From Acidobacteria bacterium UBA7540 (GTDB taxonomy: Bacteria; Acidobacteriota; Terriglobia; UBA7540): a stretch of 43,743 nucleotides of DNA. The stretch's first letter is position 1. Each line of letters starts with the position of its first letter. Below, in pieces: positions 9,803 to 19,900 of the stretch. The notes beneath the pieces are model-generated. The model was given only the letters and a program-made list of their open reading frames with translations, was not told where the DNA came from and ran no database searches. The stretch covers positions 1 through 43,743 of the forward strand of contig DLMI01000024.1 in the NCBI GenBank assembly GCA_002478145.1, in the 5' to 3' direction. Made by a program: the position numbers and the translations under genes.

Positions 9803-12800
9803 TCATCCAGCCCTTCCTTCGGGCGCGGGGGGTTGACCAGCGACGCTCTCGATTTCCTTGAACAGTTCCTCCGCCTTGATGGGCTTCTGGACGTAGCCGT
9901 CCATCTGGGCGGCCAGGCACCGCTCGCGGTCGCCCTTCATGGCATGAGCTGTCATGGCGATGATGGTCAGGTGCCCGCCCGTAGCTTTCTCCCTCTCGCG
10001 AATGAGCGCCGTGGCTTCGAACCCGTCCAGTTGCGGCATCTGCACGTCCATGAGGACAACATCGAAGTTCTCCTTCTCAAGGGCCGCCAAAGCCTCGCGC
10101 CCATCATTGACGACCGTCACCGCGTGGTCCCGTTTCTCGAGCAGGCGCACCGCCAGCCTTTGATTGACGGCGTTGTCCTCGGCCAGCAGAATGCGCAGCT
10201 TTTGTTGACCTTCGCGGAGCGAGTGGCGCGTAATTAAGGCCGGTTCGCCTACCAGGGCTTTCGCGCCAAGCACCTCGAGCACGGAGTCCAACAATTGGGA
10301 TTGCGCCACGGGCTTGGTGAGATACGCCGCGACGCCGAGCTCGCGGCAACGGCCGGCGTCGCCTCGCTGACCCGCCGAAGTCAGCATGATGATCCTGGCT
10401 CTCGAAATGCCCGGGTGTTTCTGGATCTGCTCAGCCAATTCGAACCCATCCATATCCGGCATATGGGCGTCGATCAAAAGCAGGGCAAACGGCCGGCCTG
10501 ATGCCTCTACCTGCCCCAGAAATGCCGTGGCCTCTGAGCCGCTGGCGGCCAGCGCCGGCACCATCCCCCAACGCCGCAGCATGTCTGCGAGGATGCGCCG
10601 ATTCGTGGCATTATCGTCCACCACCAGCACCCGTTGGCCGACCAGTTCGCTCTCGTCGATGGTTCGGACCGGAGAAATACTCGTCGCCGCCCGGGCTTGA
10701 ACCGTGAAGTGGAAGCAGCTCCCTTGGCCGGGTTCGCTCTCCACCCAGATCTGCCCTCCCATCATCCTGACGAGATGGGAAGAGATCGTCAGCCCCAGCC
10801 CTGTGCCCCCGAAGCGTCGGGCCGTCGAGCCGTCGGCCTGTGAGAAAGCGTCGAAGATGGTGGCCTGGTTCTTCTTGGGAATGCCAATCCCCGTGTCACG
10901 CACCTTGAAATGGAGTTGAATCTCGTCGCCTGGGCGCGAATCGACGCCGACTTCGAGCCCCACTTCACCCCGCTCGGTGAACTTGATGGCGTTCCCGATC
11001 AGGTTGACGATCACCTGCCGCAGGCGGCTGACATCGGCGATGATTTCTTCCGGCACCTCGGCTTGGATGTCGCAGGTCAACTCCAGGCCTTTCTGGGAGC
11101 CTCGCAAAGCCAGGAGTTTGAGGGTTACGGCCAGGCTATCGCGCAAGCAGAACTGGATCGGATCCAGTTCGAGCTTGCCCGCCTCGATCTTGGAGAAGTC
11201 CAGAATGTCGTCGATGACGGTGAGCAGCGAATCGGCGGACGACTTGACCAGGCTCGCGTAGTCGCGTTGTTCGGGGTTGAGGTCAGTGTCCAGCAACAGA
11301 TCGGTCATGCCCAGAACGCCGTTCATGGGAGTGCGAATCTCATGACTCATGTTGGCCAGAAATTCGCCCTTCGCCCGGCTGGCGGCATCGGCAGCCTCGG
11401 TGGCCTTTTGGAGCTCGTGGTTGACGACTTGCAATTCCGCGGTGCGCCGCGCCAGTTCCTCCTTCCGCTCTGCCAGCTCTCTCGTCCGCTCGGTCACCTT
11501 CTCTTCCAGTTCCTGATTGCGCCGCGACAGGAACCGGAGGCGAAGCATATAGAACACCCATCCGCCCAGGGCCAACGCCAAGCCGCACAGAGTGTAGAAC
11601 CAAGTCTTTTGATAAAAGTGCGGCTGCAACTCAAACTCCAGCGAGGCGCCCGTCCGGTTCCAGACGCCATCGCTGTTGGCCGCCTGGACCTGAAACGTAT
11701 AGCGGCCGGGCGGCAGGTTCGTATAGTAAGCCGTCCGGCGCGTGCCCGCGTCCACCCATTCCCGGTCGAATCCCTCCAGACGATAACGGAACTGCATACG
11801 CGCCGGAGCCACGAAGCTCGGTGCGGTGAACTGGATCTCCATGCTGCCGGATCCCGGACCCAAACGGATGCCGTTTTCTAAAGGTGCGATCTTCTTGTCG
11901 AACGAGAGGCTCTCAATCCACGCGGGCGGCGCCAGTTCGTTCCTCAGGATGTGGTTGGGATCAATGACGGCCAATCCCGCCATCGTCGTAAACCACAGCC
12001 GACCATCCCTGCCTTTGCACACCGAGCCCGTGGCGCCGTAAGTGCACTCCTTCGACCTTAAGCCGTCGACTGTGCCGTAGGCGACACTGCGAACTGACCG
12101 AACACGCCCCTCGGCGTAATCGTTCAGCTCCTGTTTCCGCACACAGAAGATTCCGTTATCGCAGCTCATCCATAGGTTTCCCGAATCATCTTCCACGATC
12201 GAACCCACGGTATTGTCGAACAACCCCTGGTCGACTGAGTAGGAAGTGACCCGGCCATCCTTGATGCGGTTCAAGCCATCTAAGGTGCCCACCCACTCAG
12301 TTCCCTGCCGATCAACGTAGAGGCACATCACATGGTCGCTCAGCAGCCCGTTCCTCCGCGTGTAGACCGTCAGGAGTTTGCCCTGAAGCCGGCTCACGGT
12401 GTTCTCTTCGGCCGCAAACCACAACGCGTCGTCAGGCGCCTGGGTTATCGATCTGACCTGGCCAGAGGCGGTGTAGTGCTCGAACCGGCCGTTCTTGAAT
12501 CGAGCTAGCCCGGTACCCAGCATGCCGACCCAGAGGTCGCCCTTACGATCTTCGAATATGGAGTCGACCGCAGCCTGCTTGGAGAGCGGGTCCTGGTAGA
12601 CCTTGACTCGTCCATCCTTGAGCCGGCCGAGCAATCCGTTATGGAATCCAAGCCAAATGCTCCCGTCACGGCCTTCCAGCAGCGAACCCAGGGGGCGTGC
12701 CGGAAGCCCATTGCGGGCCGTATAGACCTCGACCTTGCCATCCTTGAGGTGGTTCAGACCCGCGCTGTCAGTTCCCACCCAAATGGTCCCATCGCGAGCT

Positions 12801-13891
12801 TCGAGTACGGCCCACACCAGGTGTGTGGAGAGGCCTTCTCGCTTGCCAAAGTTAGTGAACTTGCCGTCTCTCAATTGCACCACGCCGGCATCGAACGATC
12901 CGATCCAGAGGTCTCCTTCACGGTCCTTGAAAAGAGCGTTGGTGCAATACGCGCTGGGCAAGCCCTCTGGTAAGCTGTACCGATCGAGCGTTCGGTGGCG
13001 GAGACGCCCGATGCCGTGCCGGTCAAACCCGATCCAGAGATTGCCATCGCCGTCATCCAGCAGTGAGACGATGTCATTCTTGGGGAGTCCGGCCGACCAG
13101 TTGGAAACCTTCCCTCTGTCCAAATGTGCCAGCCCGCCATGAGACGTGCCAACCCAGATTGCGCCGTCAGGCGCGGCCGCCAGCGTCGTCACGGAATTGT
13201 CTGGAAGCCCGTCTCGCGTCGTGTAAATCGTGAATCGGCTGCCATCGAATTGCGCCAGCCCATCCCTGGTGGCGATCCACAGAACGCCCGCGCGATCCTC
13301 GAGGAGCGCCCTGATGGCGTTGCCGGGCAGTCCATCTTTGGTTGCGTAAACTCGGATATTACCGTTCCGAAGATGGTTCAAGCCCTGGTCCGTTCCGATC
13401 CACAAGCTGCCGTCCCGGCTCTCGACAAGAGCCCACACGTTGTCATTCGAAAGGCCGTCCCGCGTGGTGAGGGAGTGAAAGGAACCGTTTTGATAGTGCG
13501 TCACGCCGCTGTCCGTGCCGATCCACAGGCTCCCGTCACGGCTGGCTTGCAATCTCTGGATATAATTGGCCGCGAGCCCTTTGCTGTTGCGTCGGTCGAA
13601 CACGGTGAATCGCACGCCATCAGAGCGCGCCAATCCCTGCTCCGTGCCGAACCAAATGTAGCCATCCTTGGTTTGAGCGATCGAGTAGACCGAGCTTTGA
13701 GGAAGACCGGCTTCCGTGGTCCATACCGTTTGAACGTACTGCGTGATCGCCTTGCGCGGATCGAGCGCCATGCATGGAACAACGAGCAACACCGCTGCCA
13801 CGCCCGCGCGCAGCAGCGCGAAACGCAGCCAGGATGCTCGAGTCGGACAAAGTTCCACACCCTGCTTATCGACAGAGACTGGGTGCGGCAT
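9803..13891 (-). CDS. Hybrid sensor histidine kinase with beta-propeller sensor and two receiver domains
   Basis: One-protein two-component system of 1362 residues. A signal or anchor segment lies at about 24-42. It is followed by many reg_prop repeats of the form DGLSxxxVxxLxxxxDGxLWIGT (about 55-640), predicted to form one or two periplasmic propellers. Next come a Y_Y_Y domain (about 690-755), a membrane helix (763-783) and a coiled coil. The kinase core has the H-box with phosphoacceptor His850, the N-box around 963-968, DTGIGIP at 999-1005 and GGTGLGL at 1028-1034. Two receiver domains follow, with Asp1141 and Asp1282 as phosphate acceptors. No DNA-binding domain is attached, so output must pass to another protein. 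Propeller sensors of this class often respond to glycans, but the ligand cannot be read here. The start has no clear ribosome site. Confidence 0.95.
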   Translation of the reverse strand: MPHPVSVDKQGVELCPTRASWLRFALLRAGVAAVLLVVPCMALDPRKAITQYVQTVWTTEAGLPQSSVYSIAQTKDGYIWFGTEQGLARSDGVRFTVFDRRNSKGLAANYIQRLQASRDGSLWIGTDSGVTHYQNGSFHSLTTRDGLSNDNVWALVESRDGSLWIGTDQGLNHLRNGNIRVYATKDGLPGNAIRALLEDRAGVLWIATRDGLAQFDGSRFTIYTTRDGLPDNSVTTLAAAPDGAIWVGTSHGGLAHLDRGKVSNWSAGLPKNDIVSLLDDGDGNLWIGFDRHGIGRLRHRTLDRYSLPEGLPSAYCTNALFKDREGDLWIGSFDAGVVQLRDGKFTNFGKREGLSTHLVWAVLEARDGTIWVGTDSAGLNHLKDGKVEVYTARNGLPARPLGSLLEGRDGSIWLGFHNGLLGRLKDGRVKVYQDPLSKQAAVDSIFEDRKGDLWVGMLGTGLARFKNGRFEHYTASGQVRSITQAPDDALWFAAEENTVSRLQGKLLTVYTRRNGLLSDHVMCLYVDRQGTEWVGTLDGLNRIKDGRVTSYSVDQGLFDNTVGSIVEDDSGNLWMSCDNGIFCVRKQELNDYAEGRVRSVRSVAYGTVDGLRSKECTYGATGSVCKGRDGRLWFTTMAGLAVIDPNHILRNELAPPAWIESLSFDKKIAPLENGIRLGPGSGSMEIQFTAPSFVAPARMQFRYRLEGFDREWVDAGTRRTAYYTNLPPGRYTFQVQAANSDGVWNRTGASLEFELQPHFYQKTWFYTLCGLALALGGWVFYMLRLRFLSRRNQELEEKVTERTRELAERKEELARRTAELQVVNHELQKATEAADAASRAKGEFLANMSHEIRTPMNGVLGMTDLLLDTDLNPEQRDYASLVKSSADSLLTVIDDILDFSKIEAGKLELDPIQFCLRDSLAVTLKLLALRGSQKGLELTCDIQAEVPEEIIADVSRLRQVIVNLIGNAIKFTERGEVGLEVGVDSRPGDEIQLHFKVRDTGIGIPKKNQATIFDAFSQADGSTARRFGGTGLGLTISSHLVRMMGGQIWVESEPGQGSCFHFTVQARAATSISPVRTIDESELVGQRVLVVDDNATNRRILADMLRRWGMVPALAASGSEATAFLGQVEASGRPFALLLIDAHMPDMDGFELAEQIQKHPGISRARIIMLTSAGQRGDAGRCRELGVAAYLTKPVAQSQLLDSVLEVLGAKALVGEPALITRHSLREGQQKLRILLAEDNAVNQRLAVRLLEKRDHAVTVVNDGREALAALEKENFDVVLMDVQMPQLDGFEATALIREREKATGGHLTIIAMTAHAMKGDRERCLAAQMDGYVQKPIKAEELFKEIESVAGQPPAPEGRAG

Positions 13892-14296
13892 TAGAGTCTT
13901 TGTAAAAGCCGCCGTGGTGATGGGCGTGCCCCCGCCAGGATTTCATTTCGATTGTCCGAAGTCGCGCATTCGGGAGCCGGCGGACATCTACGTCTCGTAT
14001 CCGATCGAGCAAGCGCAGCGCCGACCTGTCGTTTAGGTCCGCGGTTTTTCGCCGCCCGGCGCTCGCCGGTTCGGTCCACTATTGCCTCCGCACGGCATCG
14101 CGCCTGGATGGATCGCATGTCCGGGTTGCGGCGCCCGTTCCTTTAGGACCCAAAGTACGCTGCTTCGGGTCATTTCACGCGCCAACGACATTCAAATCGG
14201 CCTATGCTGGACTTCTTTAGGAGAGTGAACTAGGATAAGTCCGTTAAGGTACTGGCCGTGCCCGGTTTGGCCTTTCGGTTTAGGAAGAGGCGAACC
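13892..14296. other. Intergenic region between divergent genes, no gene seen
   Basis: About 400 bp separates the sensor kinase (minus) from the thioredoxin gene (plus) and must hold both promoters. Neither could be assigned with confidence. Short frames here lack ribosome sites and family resemblance. Confidence 0.5.
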
Positions 14297-14686
14297 ATGC
14301 TTGCAGTTGTTCTATTGACGATCATCCTGGGCACAGTCCCCGCGCGATGCGCCACGTCGACCCTCCCGGCCGGGAAAGATGATGCAGTTGCAGACGTGAC
14401 GATTCTGTTTTTCACAGCCCCTTGGTGCGAGCCCTGCCACGCGGTACAACCGATTCTCGAGAAATTCGCCCATAAGCACCCCAAGGAAGTCCAGCTTGTC
14501 CCCGTCGACTTCGACCGCTCCCCCGATGAAGCTGCGCGCTGGGATGTCCGCAAGATACCGGTTGTCATTCTCATATCCAAGGAAGGAAAAATCCTGCTCC
14601 GTGCCGACGGCGCTGAACGGGAGACCTTGAGAACCCTCCCATCGGCGCTGGAAGATGCCCTCAAGGGACCGCACGCAAGGAGTTGA
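14297..14686 (+). CDS. Exported thioredoxin-fold protein
   Basis: A 129-residue thiol-disulfide protein. An N-terminal hydrophobic segment (residues 1-18) suggests export to the periplasm. The redox motif WCEPC has its cysteines at 44 and 47, preceded by the strand TILFFTAP, and the cis-proline segment is KIPVVIL. The ATG at 14297 is chosen because a strong AGGAAGAGG ribosome site lies 6 nt upstream. A longer frame opening at 14258 has none. The stop is 4 nt before the ATG of the next gene, so it probably heads a small operon with the SIMPL-domain genes. Its partner is unknown. Confidence 0.88.
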   Translation: MLAVVLLTIILGTVPARCATSTLPAGKDDAVADVTILFFTAPWCEPCHAVQPILEKFAHKHPKEVQLVPVDFDRSPDEAARWDVRKIPVVILISKEGKILLRADGAERETLRTLPSALEDALKGPHARS

Positions 14687-14690
14687 GCGT

Positions 14691-15443
14691 ATGAAAACCA
14701 GCATGGTGAAAACCGTCTGTTCCGTCGCGGCTCTGGCACTTTGTTGGAGTGCTCCGCGGACCTCTCTCGCCCAGCAGCCGGCGCCCAAGGCGGGCGCCCG
14801 GCTGTGGACCATTGAAAGCGTTGGGACGGAGACCACCACGCCCGACGTCTACTACCTGTTGATGAAGATGGAATACGAATCAGGCTTGGCCTCCGAAGCG
14901 GCGAGGCAGGGGGAAAAGCGCCTCGGGGATTTCCTCGCCGCCGTCGATGCCTTGAAGATTCCGAACCTCTCCTATCGGATCTGCAACAACCTCATCACGC
15001 CTGCGGAGAGCGAAGAGGCAGCGGGAATGGTTTATACCAGGAACGTTGTGTTTAAGCTTGTGAGCTCGCGCGCAGGCGAGCAGCTTCCGGCCCGCGATGC
15101 CATCATTGCCAAGCTGGAGGATTTGGGGGCTCGCTACAATTCCCATTGCGTCACCTGTATTGGAAGCGGCTGAGCGAGCCACGCGGAAGGCGTGGTCTTC
15201 TCCGTGCGAGAAGCAGACGAGTTGTACCGGCGAGCCCTCGACAAAGCGTGGGCCGGGATTGAGACGCGCTTGCGAGAATTAACGGCCTCGACACCAGGCA
15301 AAAAGCCACAGCTATTGGAAGTCAGCTATGACCCTTTGCCGGGAGAATCAACGATCGAAGAACTTCCCGACAATCCCAAGTCTTCGCGCCCGCAGGCGGT
15401 AGAAGTTTCCGTACGGGTTCTTGCGACGTACACCTTGCGGTAA
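14691..15443 (+). pseudogene. SIMPL-domain (DUF541) exported protein interrupted by in-frame TGA
   Basis: The frame starts at ATG 14691 (AAGGAG ribosome site, 7-nt spacing) with a signal peptide ending near SLAQQ. It runs 160 residues to a TGA at 15171-15173 and then continues in the same frame, without a shift, to the stop at 15441-15443. Read through, the product is about 250 residues, matching the 257-residue SIMPL paralogue that follows. The downstream half (VFSVREADELYRRALDKAW, then VEVSVRVLATY) is typical SIMPL sequence. The simplest explanation is a nonsense change, for example CGA to TGA, or a sequencing error. A 6-bp stem (CCACGC/GCGTGG) sits 5 nt after the TGA, but its loop is closer to the TGA than usual bacterial SECIS elements. 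Restart at GTG 15192 is unlikely because its GGAAGG is only 1 nt away. Confidence 0.8.
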
Positions 15444-15473
15444 CGCCCAACAGTTGCACCAGGAGGTCTGCTC

Positions 15474-16247
15474 ATGAAAAGAATGTGTGTTTTGTGGCTA
15501 CTCGTCCTCACCTGCATTGGGACGCTGAGCTTGAGCGCCCAACAATCGCAAGTGAACCCGAAACCTACCATCAGCGTCAACGCAAGCGGAAAGGCCAGCG
15601 CCAAGGCGGACATTGCGATCGTCTTGATGACCGTTCGTTCGACCTCTCCTCTTGCCGCCGACGCGCTCGACCAGAACAACAAGAAGGTCGAGGACGTCAA
15701 AGCGCGTTTGACCGCGCTGGGCACCAAAGACGAGCAAGTGAGATTCAGCGGCAACCGCTTTGCCCCCGCAGGCGGCGGGATGTATTACCCCGGAGGTCAG
15801 CGGCCAACCGGGTTCGATGTGTATAACAACGTTTACATCTACCTCGAGGGCCCGGAACTAAATGATGTTACCCAGTTCAACAAACGAGTCAGCGCGCTGC
15901 TGGACGAGTTGAGCAAAGTGGGGGCGTCTCCCAGTAATATGCCCATTTCGAACATCTCGATGGGAGGATCCTCAGTAGTCGCCTTCTCCGTCAAGGACCC
16001 TGCCCCATACGAAAAGCAAGCTACGCTTCAGGCTGTGGACAAGGCACGGCCCCTGGCAGACGAAATTGCGCGGCGCATGAAGGTTCAGATCACGGGGATC
16101 GAGTGGACATCGGTTTCGCCTTTGGGGCGCAGCGCGACGGGAGGGGCAGCGAGCCCTCTCGACGAGGTTCCGTACGAGTATTTCTCCTCATCCCTGGACG
16201 AGGTTCCAGTCCGAGTGCGCGTGGACGTCCGGTATACCTATAAGTAG
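15474..16247 (+). CDS. SIMPL-domain (DUF541/oxidative-stress-type) exported protein
   Basis: A 257-residue exported protein of the SIMPL family. Its signal peptide (residues 1-22) ends at LSAQQ. The mature part starts with the family segment PTISVNASGKASAKADIAIV, followed by DNNKKV-like helices and an ARPLADEIARRMKVQITGI segment near the C-terminus. It ends with VRVRVDVRYTYK. SIMPL proteins are periplasmic or outer-membrane associated and their biochemical role is not settled. An AGGAGG ribosome site precedes the ATG. The gene is about 30 nt after the interrupted paralogue, and the two probably arose by duplication within one operon with the thioredoxin gene. Confidence 0.88.
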   Translation: MKRMCVLWLLVLTCIGTLSLSAQQSQVNPKPTISVNASGKASAKADIAIVLMTVRSTSPLAADALDQNNKKVEDVKARLTALGTKDEQVRFSGNRFAPAGGGMYYPGGQRPTGFDVYNNVYIYLEGPELNDVTQFNKRVSALLDELSKVGASPSNMPISNISMGGSSVVAFSVKDPAPYEKQATLQAVDKARPLADEIARRMKVQITGIEWTSVSPLGRSATGGAASPLDEVPYEYFSSSLDEVPVRVRVDVRYTYK

Positions 16248-16266
16248 TGCTGGCCGGAAGCGGGCT

Positions 16267-16301
16267 GCCACGACGAGCGTTCCCCTCGCCGTAGGCTTTT
16301 T
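16267..16301 (+). terminator. Intrinsic terminator after the SIMPL operon
   Basis: Stem arms CCACGACGAG (16268-16277) and 16285-16295, with one mismatch and one bulge, enclose a 7-nt loop and are followed by GC and five T residues. The left arm is identical to that of the terminator after the VWA gene. Confidence 0.75.
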
Positions 16302-16459
16302 CCTTAGCGCCGGTGTCCCACCCGGCGTCTTTGAGGGTGACAGTCCTCGCTCAGACGTTCGAGTGTGTTGAGAACCGCACGCTTCGCTTCCTGTCTTCGG
16401 GCCACAGAACCGGCAGGCATGGGCTGCCCGCAGAATCTGCGCTTGCGGAAGGTTTAGCC

Positions 16460-18607
16460 ATGCGCAAACACCTCATTTTTCTGCTTGTCGGTTTGATGCC
16501 CGCCTTCGCGCAAGCTCCGCAACAACCCGGCACGGGCGGAGTAATTCGCATCACGGTGGACTTGGTTCAAGTGGACGCGGTGGTCACCGACTCCAAGGGC
16601 CGCCAAGTCACGAATCTGAAACCGGAGGATTTCGAAATCCTCGAGGACCGCCGTCCGCAGAAGATCACGAACTTTTCCTACGTATCCGTAACTGGTCCCG
16701 CAGGTTCAGTCGCACCACCCATTGAGCGTCCGCCCCTCAAGACAGGCGCGCCTACGGCGCCGGCCCGGCCGGTCCCGCTCCGTCCCGAGCAAGTCCGAAG
16801 GACCATCGCCTTGGTGGTGGACGACCTCAGCTTGTCGTTCGAGGACACTTATTATGTTCGCCAAACCCTGAAAAAGTTCGTGGACGTTCAAATGCAGCCG
16901 GGCGACTTGGTGGCGATTCTCCGTACCGCCAGCGGCCTTGGCGCCATGCAGCAATTCACGAACGACAAGCGGATGCTCTACGCCGCGATTGACCGCATCC
17001 GTTGGTATCCGATGTGGGGCGGCCAGATTTTCGCGATTACTCCCCTGGCGCCGGCCGAGGGGAATTCGAGGCGCGGAGCCGGTGGGCTCAGCCAAGGGGG
17101 CAGTCAACCCACACCAGCAAGCGCGCTGGTAGGCCACGAAACGGCCAGCCAGGAGCAGGCTGCCTTCTTCGCGGACCAATTCACTAACGGCTCGCTCGGC
17201 GCGGTCAATTACGTGGTGAAAGGACTTCGTGAACTGCCCGGCCGTAAATCGGTGATCCTGTTTTCTGACGGCATACCGCTCTCTCTCGAGAGTGTCGGCG
17301 ACAGTCGCGTGCTGGAGGCTCTGCGTGCCCTGGTCGATCTGGCCAATCGGTCCGCCGTCGTCGTGTACGTGATTGACGCGCGCGGACTTCAAACCCTCGG
17401 GCTCACCGCCGCCGACTCGACCGGTGGGCGCTCGCCAGCGGAAGTCGAGCAAGCCCTCGAGCAAGCCCTCGGGGAACGGCGCCTACAGTATTTCAATTCG
17501 CAACAGGGCATGGAATATCTCGCTCAACAAAGCGGCGGCTTTCTTGTCCACGACACGAACGACCTCAACCTGGGCATTAGAGAGATTCTGGATGACCAGA
17601 GCGGATATTACTTGATTGGTTACAAACCGTCGGAGACCACTTTCGAAGCCCAGAATGGCCGCCGGGCCTACCACAAAATTCAGGTCAAGGTCAAAATCCC
17701 GGGCCTGCGCGTTCGCTCGCGCACCGGCTTCTATGGGATTCCCGACGACGAAGCGAGGCCAGTGTACCGCACCAGGAACGAGCAATTGGCGGCGGCGCTG
17801 GCCTCGCCGTTTAGCTCAGGGGGAGTTCATCTTTATCTCGTCTCCCAGGTTTTGTATGACGAGCATGGCGCGGCTACGCTGCGATCCCTGCTGCACATCG
17901 ACGCACGGGATCTGCAAGTCGAAAACCAACCCGACGGGCGTAAGAAAGTGGCGTTCGACGCCGCCGCCCTCACGTTCGGCGACAACGGAAGGGTAGTGGG
18001 CGGGAAGGACGCGACCTTCACGGGTTCACTCAACGACCAGCAGTTGGGGAGAGCGCTGAAGAACGGCCTCGATCACGTGCTCGATTTTCCGGTGAAGCCA
18101 GGCCGGTATCAGCTCCGCGCCGGGGTTCGCGACTCGGTTTCTCAGCGGGTGGGCTCCGCGAGCCTGTTCATCGACGTCCCGGATACTCGCAAAGGAAGGC
18201 TGGCGCTCTCGGGCATCATCCTCAACGCAAGAGGCGAAGGGGAGAAAAGCCCGGCGGTGCGCCGGTTCCAACTCGGCGACGAAGTGACCTACGGCGTGCA
18301 GGTTTATAACGCCCGTCTCGACCGGGTCACGCGGCTTCCTGACCTTGAAGAAAGCATTCAAATCTTTCGCGACGAGCGGCAGGTGAGTGCCTTCAACAAG
18401 GCGTTTGATGGCAACAACCAAACCGACTTAAGACGATTGTCCTTGAGCGGCCATCTGAAGCTCGGCCCTGGCCTGGAGCCTGGCGATTACGTGTTCCAGG
18501 TTATCGTTACCGACAAACTCGCCAAGCCGAAATACGCGACGGCCAGCCAGTGGATTGATTTCGAGATTGCGGGACAATCGGAGCGCTCGGCGTTGCCCGC
18601 GAATTAG
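16460..18607 (+). CDS. Secreted VWFA-related acidobacterial-domain protein
   Basis: A 715-residue exported protein. It has a signal peptide (about 1-19, ending AFAQA). The acidobacterial VWFA-related module comes next, with VDLVQVDAVVTDSKG, then LKPEDFEILEDRRPQKI, then a von Willebrand A fold opening with RTIALVVDDLSLS, whose DLSLS fits the DxSxS metal site. The VWA fold continues through SVILFSDGIPLSL and YYLIGYKP. The C-terminal third is beta-rich and unassigned. The start is ATG 16460, with GGAAGG 7 nt upstream and the signal peptide directly after it. The frame open from 16313 is not needed. Proteins of this kind are abundant in Acidobacteriota, but substrate and role are unknown. It is a single gene between two related terminators. 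Confidence 0.9.
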   Translation: MRKHLIFLLVGLMPAFAQAPQQPGTGGVIRITVDLVQVDAVVTDSKGRQVTNLKPEDFEILEDRRPQKITNFSYVSVTGPAGSVAPPIERPPLKTGAPTAPARPVPLRPEQVRRTIALVVDDLSLSFEDTYYVRQTLKKFVDVQMQPGDLVAILRTASGLGAMQQFTNDKRMLYAAIDRIRWYPMWGGQIFAITPLAPAEGNSRRGAGGLSQGGSQPTPASALVGHETASQEQAAFFADQFTNGSLGAVNYVVKGLRELPGRKSVILFSDGIPLSLESVGDSRVLEALRALVDLANRSAVVVYVIDARGLQTLGLTAADSTGGRSPAEVEQALEQALGERRLQYFNSQQGMEYLAQQSGGFLVHDTNDLNLGIREILDDQSGYYLIGYKPSETTFEAQNGRRAYHKIQVKVKIPGLRVRSRTGFYGIPDDEARPVYRTRNEQLAAALASPFSSGGVHLYLVSQVLYDEHGAATLRSLLHIDARDLQVENQPDGRKKVAFDAAALTFGDNGRVVGGKDATFTGSLNDQQLGRALKNGLDHVLDFPVKPGRYQLRAGVRDSVSQRVGSASLFIDVPDTRKGRLALSGIILNARGEGEKSPAVRRFQLGDEVTYGVQVYNARLDRVTRLPDLEESIQIFRDERQVSAFNKAFDGNNQTDLRRLSLSGHLKLGPGLEPGDYVFQVIVTDKLAKPKYATASQWIDFEIAGQSERSALPAN

Positions 18608-18616
18608 CGGCTGTCA

Positions 18617-18651
18617 GCCACGACGAGCGCTCTTCTCGTCGTGGGCTTTTT
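18617..18651 (+). terminator. Intrinsic terminator after the VWA gene
   Basis: A perfect 10-bp stem (CCACGACGAG at 18618-18627 with CTCGTCGTGG at 18635-18644) and 7-nt loop are followed by GC and five T residues, 10 bp after the VWA stop codon. Confidence 0.9.
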
Positions 18652-18832
18652 GCGGGCACCGCCTTCCGGCCCCGCGGAGCAAGTCGCGAGGCCGAGGCCG
18701 CGCCTTGTGCAGTTGTGGCGCGGATGAAGCGAAGACCCAACGCCGCTGGGGGCGGCGATTGGCCGCCTTGATTACAAAATCACCCGGTCACGCTGTCGCT
18801 AAATTGCCCGATCACCGGACCACCTGATGGCC

Positions 18833-19160
18833 CTATGGCGAACCAAAGTAGTACGTGAACGTCAGGGAGACATACGGCTTGGTGGGAACGCCGACGATGC
18901 GCTCAAAAGGCTCGGCGTCGCTGGGTAACGCGAGCGTCTCAAGGGTCTGTCCTGAGTAGCCGCTGGGCAGAAGGAAATTAACCCCTAGGCTCGTCCGCCC
19001 GTCGTCGAAAGGCCGCAGCAGGGCGCCGTGCACTTCGCGAACGGGGACACCGGTAAAGCCGTCGCCGAGGGGTTTGCGGCCCACGTACTCGAACTCGCCG
19101 CGCGCGCGCAGGCCGAGAGGCAAGCGGTCGCAATGCCCTACGACGTCCCAAATCAGCCGG
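18833..19160 (-). pseudogene. C-terminal fragment of a TonB-dependent receptor
   Basis: About 108 residues matching only the end of a TonB-dependent receptor barrel. The segment runs from PPRLIWDVVGHCDRLPLGL through GEFEYVGRKPLGDGFTGVP and GVNFLLPSGYSGQTLETL to YVSLTFTYYF, the aromatic-ended last strand. The frame continues upstream to 19282, but that part is low-complexity and unlike any receptor. No other part of the gene, plug or signal peptide is nearby. It is a decayed 3' end and does not match the end of the intact receptor at 19901, so it derives from a different receptor. Confidence 0.72.
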
Positions 19161-19445
19161 GGGGGGAGCCCACCAGAGGGCCTTCTGGACCCAGGCTTGG
19201 GCCCTGGGCTATCCCGCAGGCCCTGCCCGGGCCTTTTCTTAGCGCACTTAATACGCTCGGAAACACGCTCCAGACGACGCAATTACCGAAGCGTCACTTC
19301 TGTGTCGCACACGCCGCCGCAGGGGACCGGTTGACACGCCTCGGAACGCGTGATACAAGGCTGGCAGACCCTGATTGGGTCATTGGCTCCGGCGCGGAGC
19401 GTCACCCGAATCGAAGCAGAAAGGGGTCAAAGCGGAGGCTGGGCT

Positions 19446-19826
19446 ATGAAAACTGTGCTCGTTCTCAGTGTTGTGATCGGTGCAACTCTCCTGTCGGCTC
19501 TTGCACGAGACAAAGAAGCCAGCCAGACGGCGACAATTGTCACTATGAACTCGGTCCCTTGCGGCGGGCGTCTCATGAAGACCGGCGAACCGCCCTGCCG
19601 CGAGTACGTCCTGCGCTCAGGCTCGACCGAGTACCACATCCAACAGAAGGTAGAGAAGAAGGCCGACCTTCTGGCCCTCGGCCAGCAAGTCACCTTCACC
19701 ATCCACGATCATCGAATGCGCCTTCACGGGACCAGCAGAGGCGGGAAATCAAAGGACTTCGAGTTCGCGTTGGTTATGATCACAGCGGCCTCGGAGGTGA
19801 ACCCGCCAAGCGCCGCGCAGCAGTGA
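19446..19826 (+). CDS. Small exported hypothetical protein
   Basis: A 126-residue protein with a clear signal peptide (residues 1-19, MKTVLVLSVVIGATLLSA). The mature domain begins TATIVTMNSVPCG and includes GEPPCREYVLRSGSTEYHI, QQKVEKKADLLALGQQVTF and a basic loop before a last strand. Two cysteines could form a disulfide. The ATG at 19446 is chosen because GGAGG lies about 7 nt upstream and the signal peptide starts there. An earlier frame start at 19350 adds non-signal sequence. Similar small exported proteins occur in Acidobacteriota but no function is known. It is convergent with the receptor gene on the other strand. Confidence 0.75.
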   Translation: MKTVLVLSVVIGATLLSALARDKEASQTATIVTMNSVPCGGRLMKTGEPPCREYVLRSGSTEYHIQQKVEKKADLLALGQQVTFTIHDHRMRLHGTSRGGKSKDFEFALVMITAASEVNPPSAAQQ

Positions 19827-19900
19827 CTTGATGACGGCGTGCCCGGCGGAAGCATGGTTGAGCGGAAGTCTATGGGTTTGGGGCGACGCCTTTTCATCAG

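Noticed and set aside
10910..11881. 323-residue plus-strand open frame opposite the hybrid kinase
   Set aside because: It mirrors the HisKA/ATPase region of the kinase gene. The opposite frame encodes all catalytic motifs, so this one is a shadow.
15171..15195. Selenocysteine codon with SECIS hairpin in the SIMPL gene
   Set aside because: The hairpin loop starts only 11 nt after the TGA, shorter than usual for bacterial SECIS. No SIMPL selenoprotein is known to me, so nonsense mutation is the better default.
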